64,000 nucleotides of DNA from Oscillospiraceae bacterium (GTDB lineage Bacteria > Bacillota > Clostridia > Oscillospirales > Ruminococcaceae), in contig CP107210.1 in assembly GCA_025757985.1 (NCBI GenBank), positions 310,001 to 374,000 on the forward strand, given 5' to 3'. The position numbers were made by a program, and so were the translations under genes. Positions within the stretch are counted from its first letter, which is position 1. Every line of letters starts with the position of its first letter. Positions 15,203-24,641 of the stretch are shown one piece after another. The notes under the pieces were generated by a model. It had not been told where the DNA came from. It did no database searches and saw nothing but the letters and a program-made list of their open reading frames with translations.

Positions 15203-16246
15203 ATGAAGAACAACGCAAAAAAAACAAAAAAGCTGCTGCCGCTGGCCGTGCTGCTTGCCGCAGCCGCCCTGCTGGGCATCCTGCTGGCGGTGCTGACCCG
15301 CAGCAGCACGGATGCCGCAGATACAACGATCCCGCTGTGCGGCTTTACGGCAGAGGAGATCGACCGGCTGGCCTACTCCGGCAATAATATGGATGTGACG
15401 CTGCTCAAGGGCAGCACAGGGGACTGGATGCTGGATTCCGACCCGGCCCTGCCGCTGGATCAGGAAAAGGTCACAAGCCTTGTGGAGCAGTATGCCGCGC
15501 TGGCGGCGCTGCGCAAGCTGGAGGGCAGTGACCTTGCCGAGCTGCCCGAAAAGAGCGCTGCACCCCAGATGACCATCACCATCGGCGCGGGGGAAAAGAC
15601 CCTTGCCCTGACGGTGGACCAGCTGAACGCCGTTGCCGATGTCTACTATGTCTACGATGAAAGCGGTGCAGCGTATACCGTTATGCGCAGCGACCTTGCG
15701 ACCCTGAGCAAGTCCCCGCGGGATCTCTACAAGGCGCAGACGCTGACCGACAAGACGCTGAGCGATGTGGCGGCCATGCAGGTGAACGACCTGCAGTTTA
15801 CCCAGACGGACGGCAGCTGGACGCTGACCGATGACCCGGACTATCCCGTGAGCCAGAGCAGCATCAAAAAGATGGCCAGCACGATTTTGCAGATGCAGAC
15901 GGCGTGGACCGTCACTGCGCCCGAGGCCGATACCGCCTACGGTCTGGACAGCCCCGATGTCACGGCCGTGCTGACCTTCACTGACGGCACAAGCCTGACC
16001 GTGCGGTTCGGCAATGCGGTGGCCGCTGCTGCGGACGGAAGTGACGGGGACAGCCTGTGCTATCTTGCCAGCGATGCCGCACCGACTGTTGTGTATGAGG
16101 TCAACGCCGATTCCAAGCTTGCCTACGCGGTGACAAAGGAAAGCTTATACGAGGAAACGGCCACCGCCGAGACCGCCGCCAGCGACCCGGTGGCGCAGTA
16201 CCCCGTCGGCGGGGAGGATGACTACGCCGACAGCCTGCCGGAATGA
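15203..16246 (+). CDS. DUF4340 domain lipid- or membrane-anchored protein
   Basis: A 347-residue protein with an N-terminal signal anchor (KKLLPLAVLLAAAALLGILL). It has two repeats of the DUF4340 fold (about residues 45-190 and 190-310), seen in the matching phrases GDWMLDSDPALPLDQEKV and GSWTLTDDPDYPVSQSSI. DUF4340 proteins commonly follow GldG genes. Start: AAAGGAG 6 nt upstream. It ends the four-gene operon. Confidence 0.8.
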   Translation: MKNNAKKTKKLLPLAVLLAAAALLGILLAVLTRSSTDAADTTIPLCGFTAEEIDRLAYSGNNMDVTLLKGSTGDWMLDSDPALPLDQEKVTSLVEQYAALAALRKLEGSDLAELPEKSAAPQMTITIGAGEKTLALTVDQLNAVADVYYVYDESGAAYTVMRSDLATLSKSPRDLYKAQTLTDKTLSDVAAMQVNDLQFTQTDGSWTLTDDPDYPVSQSSIKKMASTILQMQTAWTVTAPEADTAYGLDSPDVTAVLTFTDGTSLTVRFGNAVAAAADGSDGDSLCYLASDAAPTVVYEVNADSKLAYAVTKESLYEETATAETAASDPVAQYPVGGEDDYADSLPE

Positions 16247-16321
16247 CGATACCAATGCGCTGCCCTGCGCCGGGCAGCGCATTTTTCTTGCCCGCGGTCG
16301 GGAAATATGCTACTATATAAT

Positions 16322-16446
16322 CAGGCTGTCAAAAAACTCTTGTAGGGGTGAGCATTGCTCGCCCGCGCCCGTTTGCCTGTGAAAAAGCTTTCTTAGAAAA
16401 CGCGTTGCTGCGCCAGGTTGGCGTGCGACCAATGGTCGCCCCTACA
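16322..16446 (+). repeat. Dispersed palindromic repeat, family A, full copy 2
   Basis: CAGGCTGTCAAAAAACTCTT, then TGTAGGGGTGAGCATTGCTC, an AT-rich middle (AAAAAGCTTTC), and a mirrored end ACCAATGGTCGCCCCTACA. About 80% like the inverted copy at 10201-10326. Confidence 0.85.
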
Positions 16447-16549
16447 CATTCAATAGACCAGGAATGTGGTTTTTGACACGATGTATTTACTTATAGAATA
16501 CACGATACAAAAGGGGCCGCTGCCCGCTCCCCCGGAAAGGTGGTATTCC

Positions 16550-17710
16550 ATGAAAAAGCGCTTTTTTCTGCCCGTTCTGCTGGCGGCGCTCTGCGCCTGC
16601 AATGCGGCCGTGCCAACGCCCACCCCAACGCCCGCCCCGGCAGCGACACCGACCGTAGAGGCGCAGCCCGCCGATGCGCTGACGCTGGAAGAAAAGGTCG
16701 GTCAGCTTTTCATCGTCCGCCCGGATGCACTCGACCTGAGCCTTTCGCAGGAAACGATCAACGATGCGAAGGCCGATGGCGTGACCACTGTGACAAACGA
16801 TATGCGCAGGGCGCTACAGCAATACCCCGTGGGCGGCATCTGCCAGTTTGGCAAAAACATCGAATCGCCGTCCCAGCTGGCGCGTTTTAATAAAGAGTTG
16901 CAGGGCGCAAGCGCCACGCCGCTGTTTATCGCGGTGGATGAGGAGGGCGGTCTTATCGCCCGTCTGGCGAACAACGATGCGTTTACGCTGCCACGCTACG
17001 CCAGCGCCGCAGCCGTGGGCGCGAGCGGCAACCCCGAGGATGCCCGCGCCATGGGGCAGACCATCGGCGCTTATCTGAAGGAATACGGCTTTACTATGGA
17101 CTTTGCGCCCGATGCCGATGTGAACACCAACCCGGATAACCCGATCATCGGCACCCGCGCTTTCTCGTCCGATGCCGATACCGCTGCTGCCATGGCCGCC
17201 GCTATGGCAGACGGACTGCGGCAGAACGGCATTCTGCCGACCCTCAAGCATTTCCCCGGCCACGGCGACACCGCCGAGGACAGCCACACAGCGCTGGCCG
17301 TGACCTACAAAACGCAGGAGGAGCTGGCAAGCTGCGAGCTGCTGCCCTTTGGGGCAGACACCGGCCTGCACGCCGTTATGGTGGGGCATATTGCTGCGCC
17401 GAATGTGACAGGCAGCGATACCCCGGCCACACTCTCGCCGCAGCTGGTCGCAATGATTCCGAACGCCGAAGACACGCTGATCGTCACCGATTCGCTGGCG
17501 ATGGATGCCATCGCCGATGCCTACACCCCCGGCGAGGCTGCTGTGCTGGCCCTGCAGGCGGGCTGTGATGTACTTTTGATGCCAAACTCCCTGCCGGAGG
17601 CCTACGCTGCCGTGCTGGAGGCCGTACAAAACGGTACGATCACGCAGGAGCGCCTTGACCAAAGCGTCAACAAAATTCTGCGCTATAAAGAGGTATTTAC
17701 TCATGTCTGA
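16550..17710 (+). CDS. nagZ: Beta-N-acetylhexosaminidase, GH3 (NagZ-like) lipoprotein
   Basis: A 386-residue protein. A lipoprotein-type signal (MKKRFFLPVLLAALCAC) precedes a Thr/Pro linker and a GH3 domain from residue ~45. The catalytic loop KHFPGHGDTAEDSH (residues ~230-243) is diagnostic of NagZ-type enzymes, and VTDSLAMDAI (~318) holds the likely nucleophile Asp. Such enzymes release GlcNAc from wall fragments; the lipobox suggests action outside the membrane, as in Gram-positives. The longer frame from 16466 lacks a ribosome site; GAAAGGTGG lies 6 nt before ATG 16550. Confidence 0.85.
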   Translation: MKKRFFLPVLLAALCACNAAVPTPTPTPAPAATPTVEAQPADALTLEEKVGQLFIVRPDALDLSLSQETINDAKADGVTTVTNDMRRALQQYPVGGICQFGKNIESPSQLARFNKELQGASATPLFIAVDEEGGLIARLANNDAFTLPRYASAAAVGASGNPEDARAMGQTIGAYLKEYGFTMDFAPDADVNTNPDNPIIGTRAFSSDADTAAAMAAAMADGLRQNGILPTLKHFPGHGDTAEDSHTALAVTYKTQEELASCELLPFGADTGLHAVMVGHIAAPNVTGSDTPATLSPQLVAMIPNAEDTLIVTDSLAMDAIADAYTPGEAAVLALQAGCDVLLMPNSLPEAYAAVLEAVQNGTITQERLDQSVNKILRYKEVFTHV

Positions 17711-18755
17711 AACTGTCTGGGCCGTTGATGGCTCCTTTTTTGCCCAGCGCCTTTCCGGAATTCAGCGCTATTCCATCGAGCTGCTCGCAGCTCTCGATCG
17801 CATTGTGCCGCCCGGCCTTGTGGAGATCGTCACCCCGCAGGGGGTTGAGACACCGCCGTATACAAACATAAAGACTGTGCCCTTCGGCACGCACAAGGGC
17901 GGTGTATGGCAGCAGCTGGATTATCCGCGTTATCTGAAGCAGCGCGGTGCCAAGGGGCTTGCCACCTGCAATGTCATTCCGCTGTTCGGCTTTCGGGGCA
18001 TTGCGGTCGTACACGATGTTTGCTACCGCGCCCGCCCGGACTTCTATACCAATCCGCGCGGCCGGCTGAGTGCGGCGTGGCACCGCCTGCAGTATCGCCG
18101 CATTGCCAAAAAAGCCGAGCGCATCATCACGGTATCGGAGTTCTCCAAAAGCGAGATTACCAAATATTACGGCGTGCCTGCGTCCGAAATAGAGGTCGTC
18201 TACAACGCCTGGCAGCAGATGGAGCGCATCACGCCCGATGACAGCATCTTTGCAGCCTACCCGCAGCTGAAAGCAGGCGCGTATTATTTCAGCATGGCGA
18301 ATCTGCTCAAGAACAAGAATTTCCCGTGGGTGCTGCGTGCAGCCAAGGCCCGGCCCGATGCGGTGTTTGCCATTGCAGGCGGCGGCAGTCTTGCGGCCCA
18401 GGCAGAGCGCCTTGGGCTTGCCGATCTGCCGAATGTGCTGTATCTGGGCTATGTATCGGACGGTGCGGCCAAGGCGTTAATGGCCCGCTGCCGTGCGTTC
18501 CTTTTCCCGACCCTGTATGAGGGCTTCGGCATCCCCCCGCTTGAGGCTGCCGCCTGCGGTGCGCCCGAGATCATTGTCAGCGATACCCCCTGTATGCGCG
18601 AGGTCTACGGCCCCAGTGCCGCCTATATCGACCTTGCCGTCAACCACGGCGATGTTGACAGCATCACCCCCGCACAGGCACCCGCCGCCGCCGTGCTGGC
18701 CCGCTACAGCTGGGACCGCAGTGCAGAAAAACTGCTGCAGATCCTTACGGCGTAA
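17703..18755 (+). CDS. GT4-family glycosyltransferase
   Basis: A 350-residue protein. The N-terminal half has GSFFAQRLSGIQRYSIELL (a donor/acceptor loop) and VVHDVCYRARPDFY. The C-terminal Rossmann half has the nucleotide-sugar motif PTLYEGFGIPPLEAAACGAP (residues ~270-289; the two glutamates are kept). It probably adds a sugar in surface polysaccharide synthesis. ATG 17703 lies inside the nagZ stop (8-nt overlap), so it is likely co-translated. Confidence 0.8.
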   Translation: MSETVWAVDGSFFAQRLSGIQRYSIELLAALDRIVPPGLVEIVTPQGVETPPYTNIKTVPFGTHKGGVWQQLDYPRYLKQRGAKGLATCNVIPLFGFRGIAVVHDVCYRARPDFYTNPRGRLSAAWHRLQYRRIAKKAERIITVSEFSKSEITKYYGVPASEIEVVYNAWQQMERITPDDSIFAAYPQLKAGAYYFSMANLLKNKNFPWVLRAAKARPDAVFAIAGGGSLAAQAERLGLADLPNVLYLGYVSDGAAKALMARCRAFLFPTLYEGFGIPPLEAAACGAPEIIVSDTPCMREVYGPSAAYIDLAVNHGDVDSITPAQAPAAAVLARYSWDRSAEKLLQILTA

Positions 18756-18791
18756 CCACACTGTTCCAAACGCTGCCCTGCGCAGCAAAAA

Positions 18792-18830
18792 ACCGCCCGC
18801 CGCTTTCCAGTGGAAAGCGGCGGGCGGTAT
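18792..18830. terminator. Bidirectional terminator between convergent genes
   Basis: 17-bp GC-rich arms (18792-18808 and 18812-18828) around AGT, with an A run on the left (for minus-strand transcripts) and a weaker T run on the right. Confidence 0.85.
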
Positions 18831-18835
18831 CGGTT

Positions 18836-20365
18836 TTATCGCATCCCAAATTTCCGGTCAAGACTCCGGTACTGCAGTGCCTCCGAAAGATGGGCGGCGT
18901 CAAGCAGCTCGCTGCCGTCCAAATCGGCCACGGTGCGGGCCACCCGCAAAATGCGGTCGTAGGCGCGGGCGCTGTAGCCCAGACGCTCAAACGCGCCGCG
19001 CAGGATCTTTTCGGCGGCGGGGGTCATGCGGCAGTAGCGGCGCAGGGCGCTGGACGGCAGCTGCGCATTGCACCGCACACCGGGCAGGGCTTGGTAGCGC
19101 TCACGCTGCAGGGCGCGGGCATCGATGACCCGGGCGCGCACATCGGCGCTGGACTCGCCGCCCTGCTCGGACGCGAGATCGTCATATTCAACCGGAAGTG
19201 CCTCCACATGCAGGTCGATGCGGTCCAGCAGCGGCCCTGAAATGCGCCGCCGGTAGGCGTCCACGGCGCTGGGCGTGCAGGTACACTCCCGTGTCGGGTG
19301 GCCGAGATACCCGCATTTGCAAGGGTTCATGGCGGCCACCAGCATAAACTTGCAGGGGTAGGACGCACTGCCGTGTACGCGGCTGACGGTGACCTTGCCA
19401 TCCTCCAGCGGCTGGCGCAGCACCTCCAGTGTGTCGCGTGCAAACTCCGGCAGCTCATCCAAGAACAGCACACCGTTGTGGGCCAGACTGACTTCGCCGG
19501 GGCGGGGTACGGACCCGCCGCCCACGATGGCCGTGGAGCTGACGCTGTGGTGCGGGCTGCGGAACGGCCTTTCCCGGATAAGCCCGGCGCCGCCCCGCAA
19601 AAGCCCGGCCACTGAATAAATCGCGCTTGTTTCCAACGCTTCCTCATAGCTCAGCGGCGGCAGAATACCCGGCAGCCGCTTGGCAAGCATCGACTTTCCG
19701 GTCCCCGGCGGGCCTACGAGTAGAAGATTATGCCCGCCGGCCGCTGCAACCTCCATGGCACGGCGGGCCTCGCTCTGCCCGCGCACATCGGCCATGTCAG
19801 GCCCGAGCCAGACGCCGTTTTCATCGTACCCATCGGGTGCGGCGGGGGTGATGGGTTCCGCGCCGCAGAGGTGCAGCACAACATCCTGCGCACTGCGCGC
19901 GGGATAGACGGTCAGCCCCTCCGCTACGGCAGCCTCGGCGGCGTTCTCGGCGGGCAAAAACAGCTCCTTTACGCCGTTTTGCACCGCGGCCAGGGCCATC
20001 GGCAGTACACCGGTCACGGGGCGCAGTGTGCCGTCCAGCCCCAGCTCACCCAGAAATGCCCGCTCGCCGCCGGGGGCGGGCAGCTTGCCCTGCGCGGCCA
20101 GTATCCCCACAAATACCGGCAGGTCATATACCGGCCCGGTCTTGCGCACATCGGCGGGGGCCAGATTGATCGTGATGCGGCTGGCGGGCCACGCATAGTG
20201 CAGGTTTTTCACGGCGCTGCGTACCCGCTCGCTGCTCTCCTTGACGGCGGAGTCCGGCAGGCCGACCAGATTGAACTGCGGCAGCCCGCCCGCAAGATCA
20301 GCCTCGACCTGCACAAGATACCCCGCCAACCCGGTCACACCAAGGCTTGTCACTTTTGCATACAT
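18836..20365 (-). CDS. YifB/ComM family Mg-chelatase-like AAA+ ATPase
   Basis: A 509-residue protein of standard family length. It has an N-terminal ChlI-type domain (residues 1-165), Walker A GPPGTGKSM (~217), FRSPHHSVSSTAIVGGG, Walker B-like GVLFLDELPEF (~300-310), and a C-terminal Mg_chelatase_C domain (~400-500). ComM relatives act as hexameric helicases aiding branch migration during transformation. Last gene of the leftward set 22394-18836. Confidence 0.9.
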   Translation of the reverse strand: MYAKVTSLGVTGLAGYLVQVEADLAGGLPQFNLVGLPDSAVKESSERVRSAVKNLHYAWPASRITINLAPADVRKTGPVYDLPVFVGILAAQGKLPAPGGERAFLGELGLDGTLRPVTGVLPMALAAVQNGVKELFLPAENAAEAAVAEGLTVYPARSAQDVVLHLCGAEPITPAAPDGYDENGVWLGPDMADVRGQSEARRAMEVAAAGGHNLLLVGPPGTGKSMLAKRLPGILPPLSYEEALETSAIYSVAGLLRGGAGLIRERPFRSPHHSVSSTAIVGGGSVPRPGEVSLAHNGVLFLDELPEFARDTLEVLRQPLEDGKVTVSRVHGSASYPCKFMLVAAMNPCKCGYLGHPTRECTCTPSAVDAYRRRISGPLLDRIDLHVEALPVEYDDLASEQGGESSADVRARVIDARALQRERYQALPGVRCNAQLPSSALRRYCRMTPAAEKILRGAFERLGYSARAYDRILRVARTVADLDGSELLDAAHLSEALQYRSLDRKFGMR

Positions 20366-20377
20366 AGGCGGCTCCCT

Positions 20378-21187
20378 TTACAGCTTTTCCACGCCGGGAA
20401 TCAGCGCGGGGTCATACATGACTTCGGAATGGTTGTTCAGCACAAGCTCCCGATGCAGCAGCTGCCCGGTCTGTGCGTCCAGTGTCTCCTTGTAAATCTT
20501 CGACACACGGTAATATTTGCCGCCCTCTTTTTGGAAGTGGTGCCCTTCCTCCACAATGCGGTAGCGGCAGGGCAGGGGGCGCTCACAGCGCAGTTCGGCG
20601 TAGAGGTTGTCCTCATCGCACCACAACAGCAGCTGGAACGTCTGGTCCGTCTCATTTTTAAAACGGTAGTCGCCGTTATTGTAAAACACCGACGTGCCGG
20701 AACTGAACGGCACCCGCGGTCCCTCGTCGGGGGCCAGCGCGTCGGAGTGCTTGTGAAACTCGGTCACAGTCAGAGGGCTTACCAGCACAACGCGGTGAAT
20801 CGTGTTTGCCAGGTTGCACAGCCCGCCGCCGATGCCCGGCAGAATATGATTACGCACCAAAATCCGCCCATCCCGGTAGCCCTTGCGCTTGGTCGTCTTG
20901 CCCACCCGATGCCAGAAGGAAAACGTCTCACCCGGGCGGATGAGAATGCCGTTGAGCCTTTCATTGGCAAGGCGGATGTTGACGGCCTTGTTCTCCTGCA
21001 GGACTGGGTCGATGCCCTTGCCGCGCTTGATGAGGTGCGAACTGTACTGCGCCACTATGCAGGGCAGAGGCGCGGTATCCTGCGTGTCGGCATAGTTTTC
21101 CTGCGCGAAAAAATTCTTGATATGGCGCTTGCAGATTTCCTTTTGCAGCGCAATTTTGTAACAGGTCGGGCTGATATCGCAGAACAT
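20378..21187 (-). CDS. VanW family protein
   Basis: A 269-residue protein. The VanW core is clear: NGILIRPGETFSFW, GYRDGRILVRN, GIGGGLCNLANTIHRVVL and the FYNNGDYRFKN region (residues ~75-200). VanW proteins occur in some vancomycin-resistance clusters but are widespread, and their role is unknown. No van ligase genes are near, so this is no evidence of resistance. GAGG lies before ATG 21187. Confidence 0.8.
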   Translation of the reverse strand: MFCDISPTCYKIALQKEICKRHIKNFFAQENYADTQDTAPLPCIVAQYSSHLIKRGKGIDPVLQENKAVNIRLANERLNGILIRPGETFSFWHRVGKTTKRKGYRDGRILVRNHILPGIGGGLCNLANTIHRVVLVSPLTVTEFHKHSDALAPDEGPRVPFSSGTSVFYNNGDYRFKNETDQTFQLLLWCDEDNLYAELRCERPLPCRYRIVEEGHHFQKEGGKYYRVSKIYKETLDAQTGQLLHRELVLNNHSEVMYDPALIPGVEKL

Positions 21188-21196
21188 GAAGCTGCC

Positions 21197-21724
21197 TCAC
21201 TTTCCTATGCCGTCCAAACGGCCCCGGCGGCGCGGGTCACGGTGGTAAAACCAGAGGATGATTTTTTCCAGCACACGCTTTTTGCCATAGTGCGTCTCGC
21301 CGGGCAGCCGGATGAAATCCACCAGGATGCTGTCCAGCCCGGCGCTGTTCGCGCCGCGGATATCCCGGAACAGCTGGTCGCCGACGCAGACGACCTGCTC
21401 GGGCGGCAGGCCCAGCATGGCGCAGGCCCGGCGGTAGGCAGCGGGGGCGGGCTTGCCCGCCTCGGCAATAAAAAGCGTGCGGATATTGCGGTTGAATCGC
21501 TCGATGCGCGCGGCAGAATTGTCGGAGAGCAGCAGTGTTTTCAGCCCCAGACTGTGGATATGGCGGAACAGCGCATCCACCTCGGGCGTGGAATCGTCGC
21601 CGTGGTGGACAAGCGTGTTGTCAATGTCAAACAGAATGCCTTTGTAGCCCAGCGCGGCCAGCTTTTCATAGTCGATGGCAAATACACTGGGAACATGGGC
21701 CGTGGGGTACCAACGCTCAAGCAT
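21197..21724 (-). CDS. YqeG family HAD-IIIA phosphatase
   Basis: A 175-residue HAD protein. Motif I FDIDNTLVHH (residues ~32-41), motif II LLLSDN (~66-71) and the GDQLFRDIRGAN loop are all present. YqeG-type enzymes dephosphorylate phosphatidylglycerophosphate-like substrates or have unknown substrates. The start MLERWYPTAHVPSV at 21724 (GGAGG 6 nt upstream) overlaps the upstream gene by 8 nt; the longer frame is a shadow. Confidence 0.85.
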   Translation of the reverse strand: MLERWYPTAHVPSVFAIDYEKLAALGYKGILFDIDNTLVHHGDDSTPEVDALFRHIHSLGLKTLLLSDNSAARIERFNRNIRTLFIAEAGKPAPAAYRRACAMLGLPPEQVVCVGDQLFRDIRGANSAGLDSILVDFIRLPGETHYGKKRVLEKIILWFYHRDPRRRGRLDGIGK

Positions 21725-22394
21725 GCGGGGCCTCCATATAGTCGCAGACGGTGTTGATCTGGTCGGCGATATCCCCGCCAAAAGCGTGTGCAAAAAAGGC
21801 ACTGCCGATGGTGAAATACGCGGCCCCGACAGCTTTGATTTCATCCAACCGGGCAAAGCTGTTCACACTGCCCGCCAGACAGATCGGCGCATGGACCGCC
21901 GCGATGAACGTACGGTTCAGCGTCGCCGCGTTGCCGGTATAGCGGTAGCCCAGCAGATCAATGCCATCCACGCCCTTGGCCAAATAGCCCTCGGCCTCGC
22001 AGATCATCCCCGCCGGGGTGCCGTGCAGGATAGAGGGACGGCCAGAAATTTGCCCAACGAAGGGCATATACCGCAGCCCATGGGCGCGGCAATAAGCATG
22101 GACGGCGTCAGAGTAGACCGTACCCATCAGGATATCACACCCGCAGGCAGCGGCCATTTCGGCCCCGTGCAGGCATTCAGGCTCGGTGTAGGCGACAACC
22201 TCCAAACAGGTCGTCTTGCCGCAGGCTTTCATCCGGGCAAACAGGGCCTGCATCTCGGCGAAGGGAAGCCCTTCCTCTTTAAAGCCCCAATACTGGGCGC
22301 GGGTGTGCTGACACCGGGCAAAGACTGCGGCGGCATCGGGCACAGTGATGTCGTTGTGAGTTAGCATGACGATGAGTTCAGGCGTATGTTTCAT
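21717..22394 (-). CDS. Uncharacterized TIM-barrel-like protein
   Basis: A 225-residue protein with the repeating strand-helix pattern of a beta/alpha barrel (ELIVMLTHNDITV, KTTCLEVVAYTE, CDILMGTVYSDAV, MPFVGQISGRPS, GIDLLGYRYTGN, APICLAGSVNSFARLDEI, AAYFTIGSAFFAH). The GSVNSF and GSAFF segments near the C-terminus are typical phosphate-binding loops. I do not recognise the exact family. The start MKHTPELIVML is favoured by the barrel's first strand; its ribosome site is weak. First gene of the leftward set. Confidence 0.6.
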   Translation of the reverse strand: MKHTPELIVMLTHNDITVPDAAAVFARCQHTRAQYWGFKEEGLPFAEMQALFARMKACGKTTCLEVVAYTEPECLHGAEMAAACGCDILMGTVYSDAVHAYCRAHGLRYMPFVGQISGRPSILHGTPAGMICEAEGYLAKGVDGIDLLGYRYTGNAATLNRTFIAAVHAPICLAGSVNSFARLDEIKAVGAAYFTIGSAFFAHAFGGDIADQINTVCDYMEAPHA

Positions 22395-22531
22395 ATAGGT
22401 CCACGGCTTTCCTTGGATACAATCATCGAGGTGCAGAGCAGATACCTTCACTATACACTGGAAAACGCCGTTTGGCAAGGGCAAAAGGCGAAAGAAACTG
22501 TAAAAATCAGGCAAAAATAAACAAAATTCGA

Positions 22532-22560
22532 TTGACAGGCTACGGCAAAGTTGGTATATT
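22532..22560 (+). promoter_or_regulatory. Promoter of the phosphohexomutase gene
   Basis: TTGACA (22532-22537), 17 nt, TATATT (22555-22560). Confidence 0.8.
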
Positions 22561-22610
22561 TAGAGTATGCCTAGTTAGTATTTCCTATGGAAAGTGAAGG
22601 TGTTTTACTT

Positions 22611-24293
22611 ATGTATCAGGATATGTATGAGCGTTGGCTGGCTGCCGAGCTGGATGACGCAGACCTCAAGCCCGAGCTGGAAAGCGTTAAGGGGGACGAT
22701 GCCGCCATTCAGGACCGCTTTGCCGTGGCCCTGAAGTTCGGCACCGCCGGTCTGCGCGGCGTCATCGGCGCGGGCACCAACCGCATGAATATTTATGTTG
22801 TCCGTCAGGCAACACAGGGCCTTGCCAACTGGGTCAAGACGCAGGGCGGCAGCCAGACCGTTGCCATCAGCTATGACAGCCGTATCAAGAGCGATTTGTT
22901 TGCCAAAACGGCCGCCGAGGTGCTGGCCGCAAACGACATCAAGGTCCGTATCTACAAGGCTCTGATGCCTGTTCCCGCGCTGAGCTTTGCCACCCGCTAT
23001 TATAACTGCAACGCGGGCATCATGGTTACCGCCAGCCACAACCCTGCCAAGTACAACGGCTACAAGGCCTACGGCCCGGACGGCTGCCAGATGACCGATG
23101 AGGCTGCCGACATCGTTTACGCTGAAATTCAGAAAACCGACATCCTGACCGGTGCCAAGCTGATCTCCTTTGAGGACGGTCTGGCGCAGGGCCTGATCGA
23201 GTATGTCGGTGAGGACTGCATCAACGCGCTGTATGCCGCCATCGAGGCACGCTCCATCCGCCCGGGCATCTGCAAGACAGCCGGCCTCAAGCTGGTCTAC
23301 AGCCCGCTGAACGGCTCCGGCCTTGTGCCCGTCACCCATGTTCTGGGCGACATCGGCATCACCGACATCACCATCGTGCCCGAGCAGAAGGACCCGGACG
23401 GCAACTTCCCGACCTGCCCGTATCCCAACCCCGAGATCTTTGAGGCTCTGCGCCTCGGCCTTGAGCTGGCCGAAAAGTCCGGCGCGGATCTGATGTTGGC
23501 CACCGACCCCGATGCCGACCGCGTCGGCATCGCCGTCAAGTGCAAGGACGGCAGCTATGAGCTGCTCTCCGGCAACGAGGTCGGCGTTCTGCTGCTTGAC
23601 TACATCTGCGCGGGCCGCATTGAGCAGGGCACGATGCCCAAGAACCCCGTCATGTGCAAATCCATCGTCTCGACCCCGCTGGCTGACAAGGTCGCTGAGC
23701 ATTACGGCGTCGAGTGCCGCAATGTGCTGACCGGCTTCAAGTGGATCGGCGACCAGATCGCCAAGCTGGAGGCTGACGGCGAGGTTGACCGCTTTATCTT
23801 CGGCTTTGAGGAAAGCTACGGCTATCTGGCCGGTCCCTATGTCCGCGACAAGGACGCTATCATCGGCTCGATGCTGATCTGCGAGATGGCCGCCTACTAC
23901 CGCGCCAAGGGCTCCTCCATCAAGGAAGAACTGGAGCGCATCTACGCCGAGTATGGCCGCTACCTGAACAAGGTGGACAGCTTTGAGTTCCCGGGCCTGT
24001 CCGGCATGGATAAGATGGCCGACATCATGCAGAACCTGCGCGACAACCCGCCGAAGGACTTTGCCGGTGACAAGGTCGTCAAGGTCGTGGACTACAAGAA
24101 GCCCGAGGAGACCGGCCTGCCCGCCGCCAACGTCCTGATTTACACGCTGGAAAGCGGCGCCACGGTTGTCGTGCGCCCCTCCGGCACCGAGCCGAAGATC
24201 AAGACCTACTTTACCACCAAGGGCAAGGACCTCGCCGAGGCCGAAGCCCAGAAGGAAAAGCTGGCCGAGGCCTGCAAGCCGCTGCTGGCGTAA
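22611..24293 (+). CDS. Phosphoglucomutase/phosphomannomutase
   Basis: A 560-residue alpha-D-phosphohexomutase. The active-site TASHNP (residues ~139-144), metal loop DPDADR (~292-297), sugar loop GFEESYGYL (~393-401) and phosphate loop RPSGTEPK (~520-527) are all intact. It interconverts hexose 1- and 6-phosphates and feeds nucleotide-sugar synthesis. Start: ATG 22611 with GAAGGTG 8 nt upstream; ATG 22587 is 24 nt earlier and has no ribosome site. Own promoter; ends near a terminator. Confidence 0.9.
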   Translation: MYQDMYERWLAAELDDADLKPELESVKGDDAAIQDRFAVALKFGTAGLRGVIGAGTNRMNIYVVRQATQGLANWVKTQGGSQTVAISYDSRIKSDLFAKTAAEVLAANDIKVRIYKALMPVPALSFATRYYNCNAGIMVTASHNPAKYNGYKAYGPDGCQMTDEAADIVYAEIQKTDILTGAKLISFEDGLAQGLIEYVGEDCINALYAAIEARSIRPGICKTAGLKLVYSPLNGSGLVPVTHVLGDIGITDITIVPEQKDPDGNFPTCPYPNPEIFEALRLGLELAEKSGADLMLATDPDADRVGIAVKCKDGSYELLSGNEVGVLLLDYICAGRIEQGTMPKNPVMCKSIVSTPLADKVAEHYGVECRNVLTGFKWIGDQIAKLEADGEVDRFIFGFEESYGYLAGPYVRDKDAIIGSMLICEMAAYYRAKGSSIKEELERIYAEYGRYLNKVDSFEFPGLSGMDKMADIMQNLRDNPPKDFAGDKVVKVVDYKKPEETGLPAANVLIYTLESGATVVVRPSGTEPKIKTYFTTKGKDLAEAEAQKEKLAEACKPLLA

Positions 24294-24326
24294 AATTTAG
24301 CATAGCATAAGCAAACGCACCGTGTC

Positions 24327-24355
24327 CGCTTTTGGATGCGGTGCGTCTTTTTGTT
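24327..24355 (+). terminator. Terminator after the phosphohexomutase gene
   Basis: ACGCACCG and its complement CGGTGCGT around the 14-nt TGTCCGCTTTTGGA-containing loop, followed by CTTTTTG. Approximate limits. Confidence 0.7.
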
Positions 24356-24375
24356 TATCCTGACGGCAAACGGGA

Positions 24376-24505
24376 AAAGCCCCTCCGGTCATCGCTGGCG
24401 CTCGACCACCTCCCCAGAATTGGGAGCATCCTCGCGGGCACTGCCCGCGTAAAAAGGCGCCCCTTTCAGGGGAGCTGGCCGAGCTTGCGAGGCCTGAGGG
24501 GCTTT
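24376..24505. repeat. Dispersed palindromic repeat, family C
   Basis: A 130-bp intergenic block whose ends mirror each other (AAAAGCCCCTC at the left, GAGGGGCTTT at the right), with inner GCGGGCACTGCCCGC and CGCCCCTTTCAGGGGAGC palindromes. One copy in this window. Confidence 0.7.
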
Positions 24506-24569
24506 GGAGGCTCTCCGCCACCGCGCACTTTCCCTAAAAACTCCCCGCAAAATTCGTTACCCATGCCAC

Positions 24570-24622
24570 TTGACAATACAATTCTACACTTGTAGAATAA
24601 AACTATCCTCTACATCTGTAGA
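24570..24622 (+). promoter_or_regulatory. BlaI-controlled promoter with two operators
   Basis: TTGACA (24570-24575), 17 nt, TAGAAT (24593-24598). Operator 1, ATTCTACACTTGTAGAAT (24581-24598), is an 18-bp perfect palindrome covering spacer and -10. Operator 2, TCTACATCTGTAGA (24609-24622), has its centre 26 bp downstream. Both contain the TACA-N2-TGTA core of BlaI/MecI boxes. Confidence 0.85.
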
Positions 24623-24641
24623 ATAAAAAGGGGGCTTACCT

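Noticed and set aside
20378..21187. Vancomycin-resistance locus because of VanW
   Set aside because: No vanA/H/X/R/S genes are adjacent, and VanW proteins are widespread without resistance.
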